Assembly (NCBI GenBank): GCA_050696075.1
Contig: JBOGUF010000090.1
Span: forward strand, 1 to 41,487
Direction: 5' to 3'
Length of the DNA stretch: 41,487 nt
Source of the DNA: JBOGUF01 sp050696075
Lineage (GTDB): Bacteria; Chloroflexota; Chloroflexia; Thermomicrobiales; UBA6265
A program made the position numbers and the translations under genes. Below the pieces are notes generated by a model that saw only the letters and a program-made list of their open reading frames with translations, was not told the DNA's origin and did no database searches. This document shows positions 41,470 to 41,487 of the stretch, piece by piece. Positions within the stretch are counted from its first letter, which is position 1, and each line of letters starts with the position of its first letter.

Positions 41470-41487
41470 CGGCTGACGGCTGACGGC
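41463..41487 (+). repeat. heptamer array over the beta-propeller stop codon
   Basis: CGGCTGA is present three times (41463-41483) and begins a fourth at the window edge. The gene's TGA (41467-41469) is the end of the first unit. Because seven is not a multiple of three, the TGA recurs in every frame. Confidence 0.9.

Noticed and set aside
1..41487. tRNA genes, rRNA genes, riboswitches and transposases
   Set aside because: Looked for by eye on both strands; no cloverleaf with a T-loop GTTCRA context, no conserved riboswitch core and no DDE or recombinase motifs were found. A covariance-model search would be decisive.

Overview
The window is G+C-rich, densely coded and has no rRNA or tRNA genes that I can see. 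The gene content suggests a member of the Chloroflexota, probably of the Thermomicrobia/Sphaerobacter kind: a caa3-type oxidase, STAND-type LuxR and BTAD regulators, Tat-exported cysteine-rich proteins with an N-terminal 'FDxLT/AxxLA..SRR' module, and many short dispersed repeats. This placement is an inference from style, not from a marker gene.

Layout. (1) 1-3216, minus strand: caa3-type cytochrome c oxidase subunits I and II. (2) 3866-12928, plus strand: a carbohydrate locus made of a FadR/GntR regulator, a Tat-exported solute-binding protein, two ABC permeases, a GH63/MGH1-like glycosidase and a GH2 glycosidase. No transport ATPase is present, so a shared one encoded elsewhere is implied. 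(3) 13119-19633: a small membrane protein, arginyl-tRNA synthetase with unusual repeat-derived inserts, an arginase-family enzyme, an AbrB/RelE-type toxin-antitoxin pair, a membrane-anchored 'sunset'-type protein, a small zinc-ribbon protein and an NAD(P)H-hydrate epimerase. (4) 19767-25770: a decaying block. It holds a BTAD/AAA regulator with frameshifts in G runs, a FAD-linked oxidase pseudogene, an apparently intact PPOX-family protein, and a FAD monooxygenase pseudogene with its middle missing. (5) 25930-28731: a BrnT/BrnA pair, then a lower-G+C NYN-domain gene flanked by a 5' fragment and the full copy of a class-V aminotransferase gene. (6) 28783-41469: two paralogous STAND-LuxR regulators. 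Each is followed by the same 18-bp palindrome and then by secreted proteins: a cupin and a 467-aa cysteine-rich protein after the first, and a 1261-aa cysteine-rich repeat protein and a beta-propeller after the second.

The most interesting signal is region 6. The palindrome lies at an identical distance from a shared -10-like element in both copies, centred near -42 of the predicted start, which is the classic site for a LuxR-type activator. The two regulators have near-identical recognition helices. I read this as a regulator-operator-secretome module present in two copies. A second theme is repeats. Tandem 7-mers (once 9-mers) sit at or over the stop codons of several genes and inside argS and a regulator gene, three copies of a roughly 100-bp inverted-repeat element are scattered through the window, and repeat-derived in-frame inserts lie inside the ATPase domains of both LuxR regulators.
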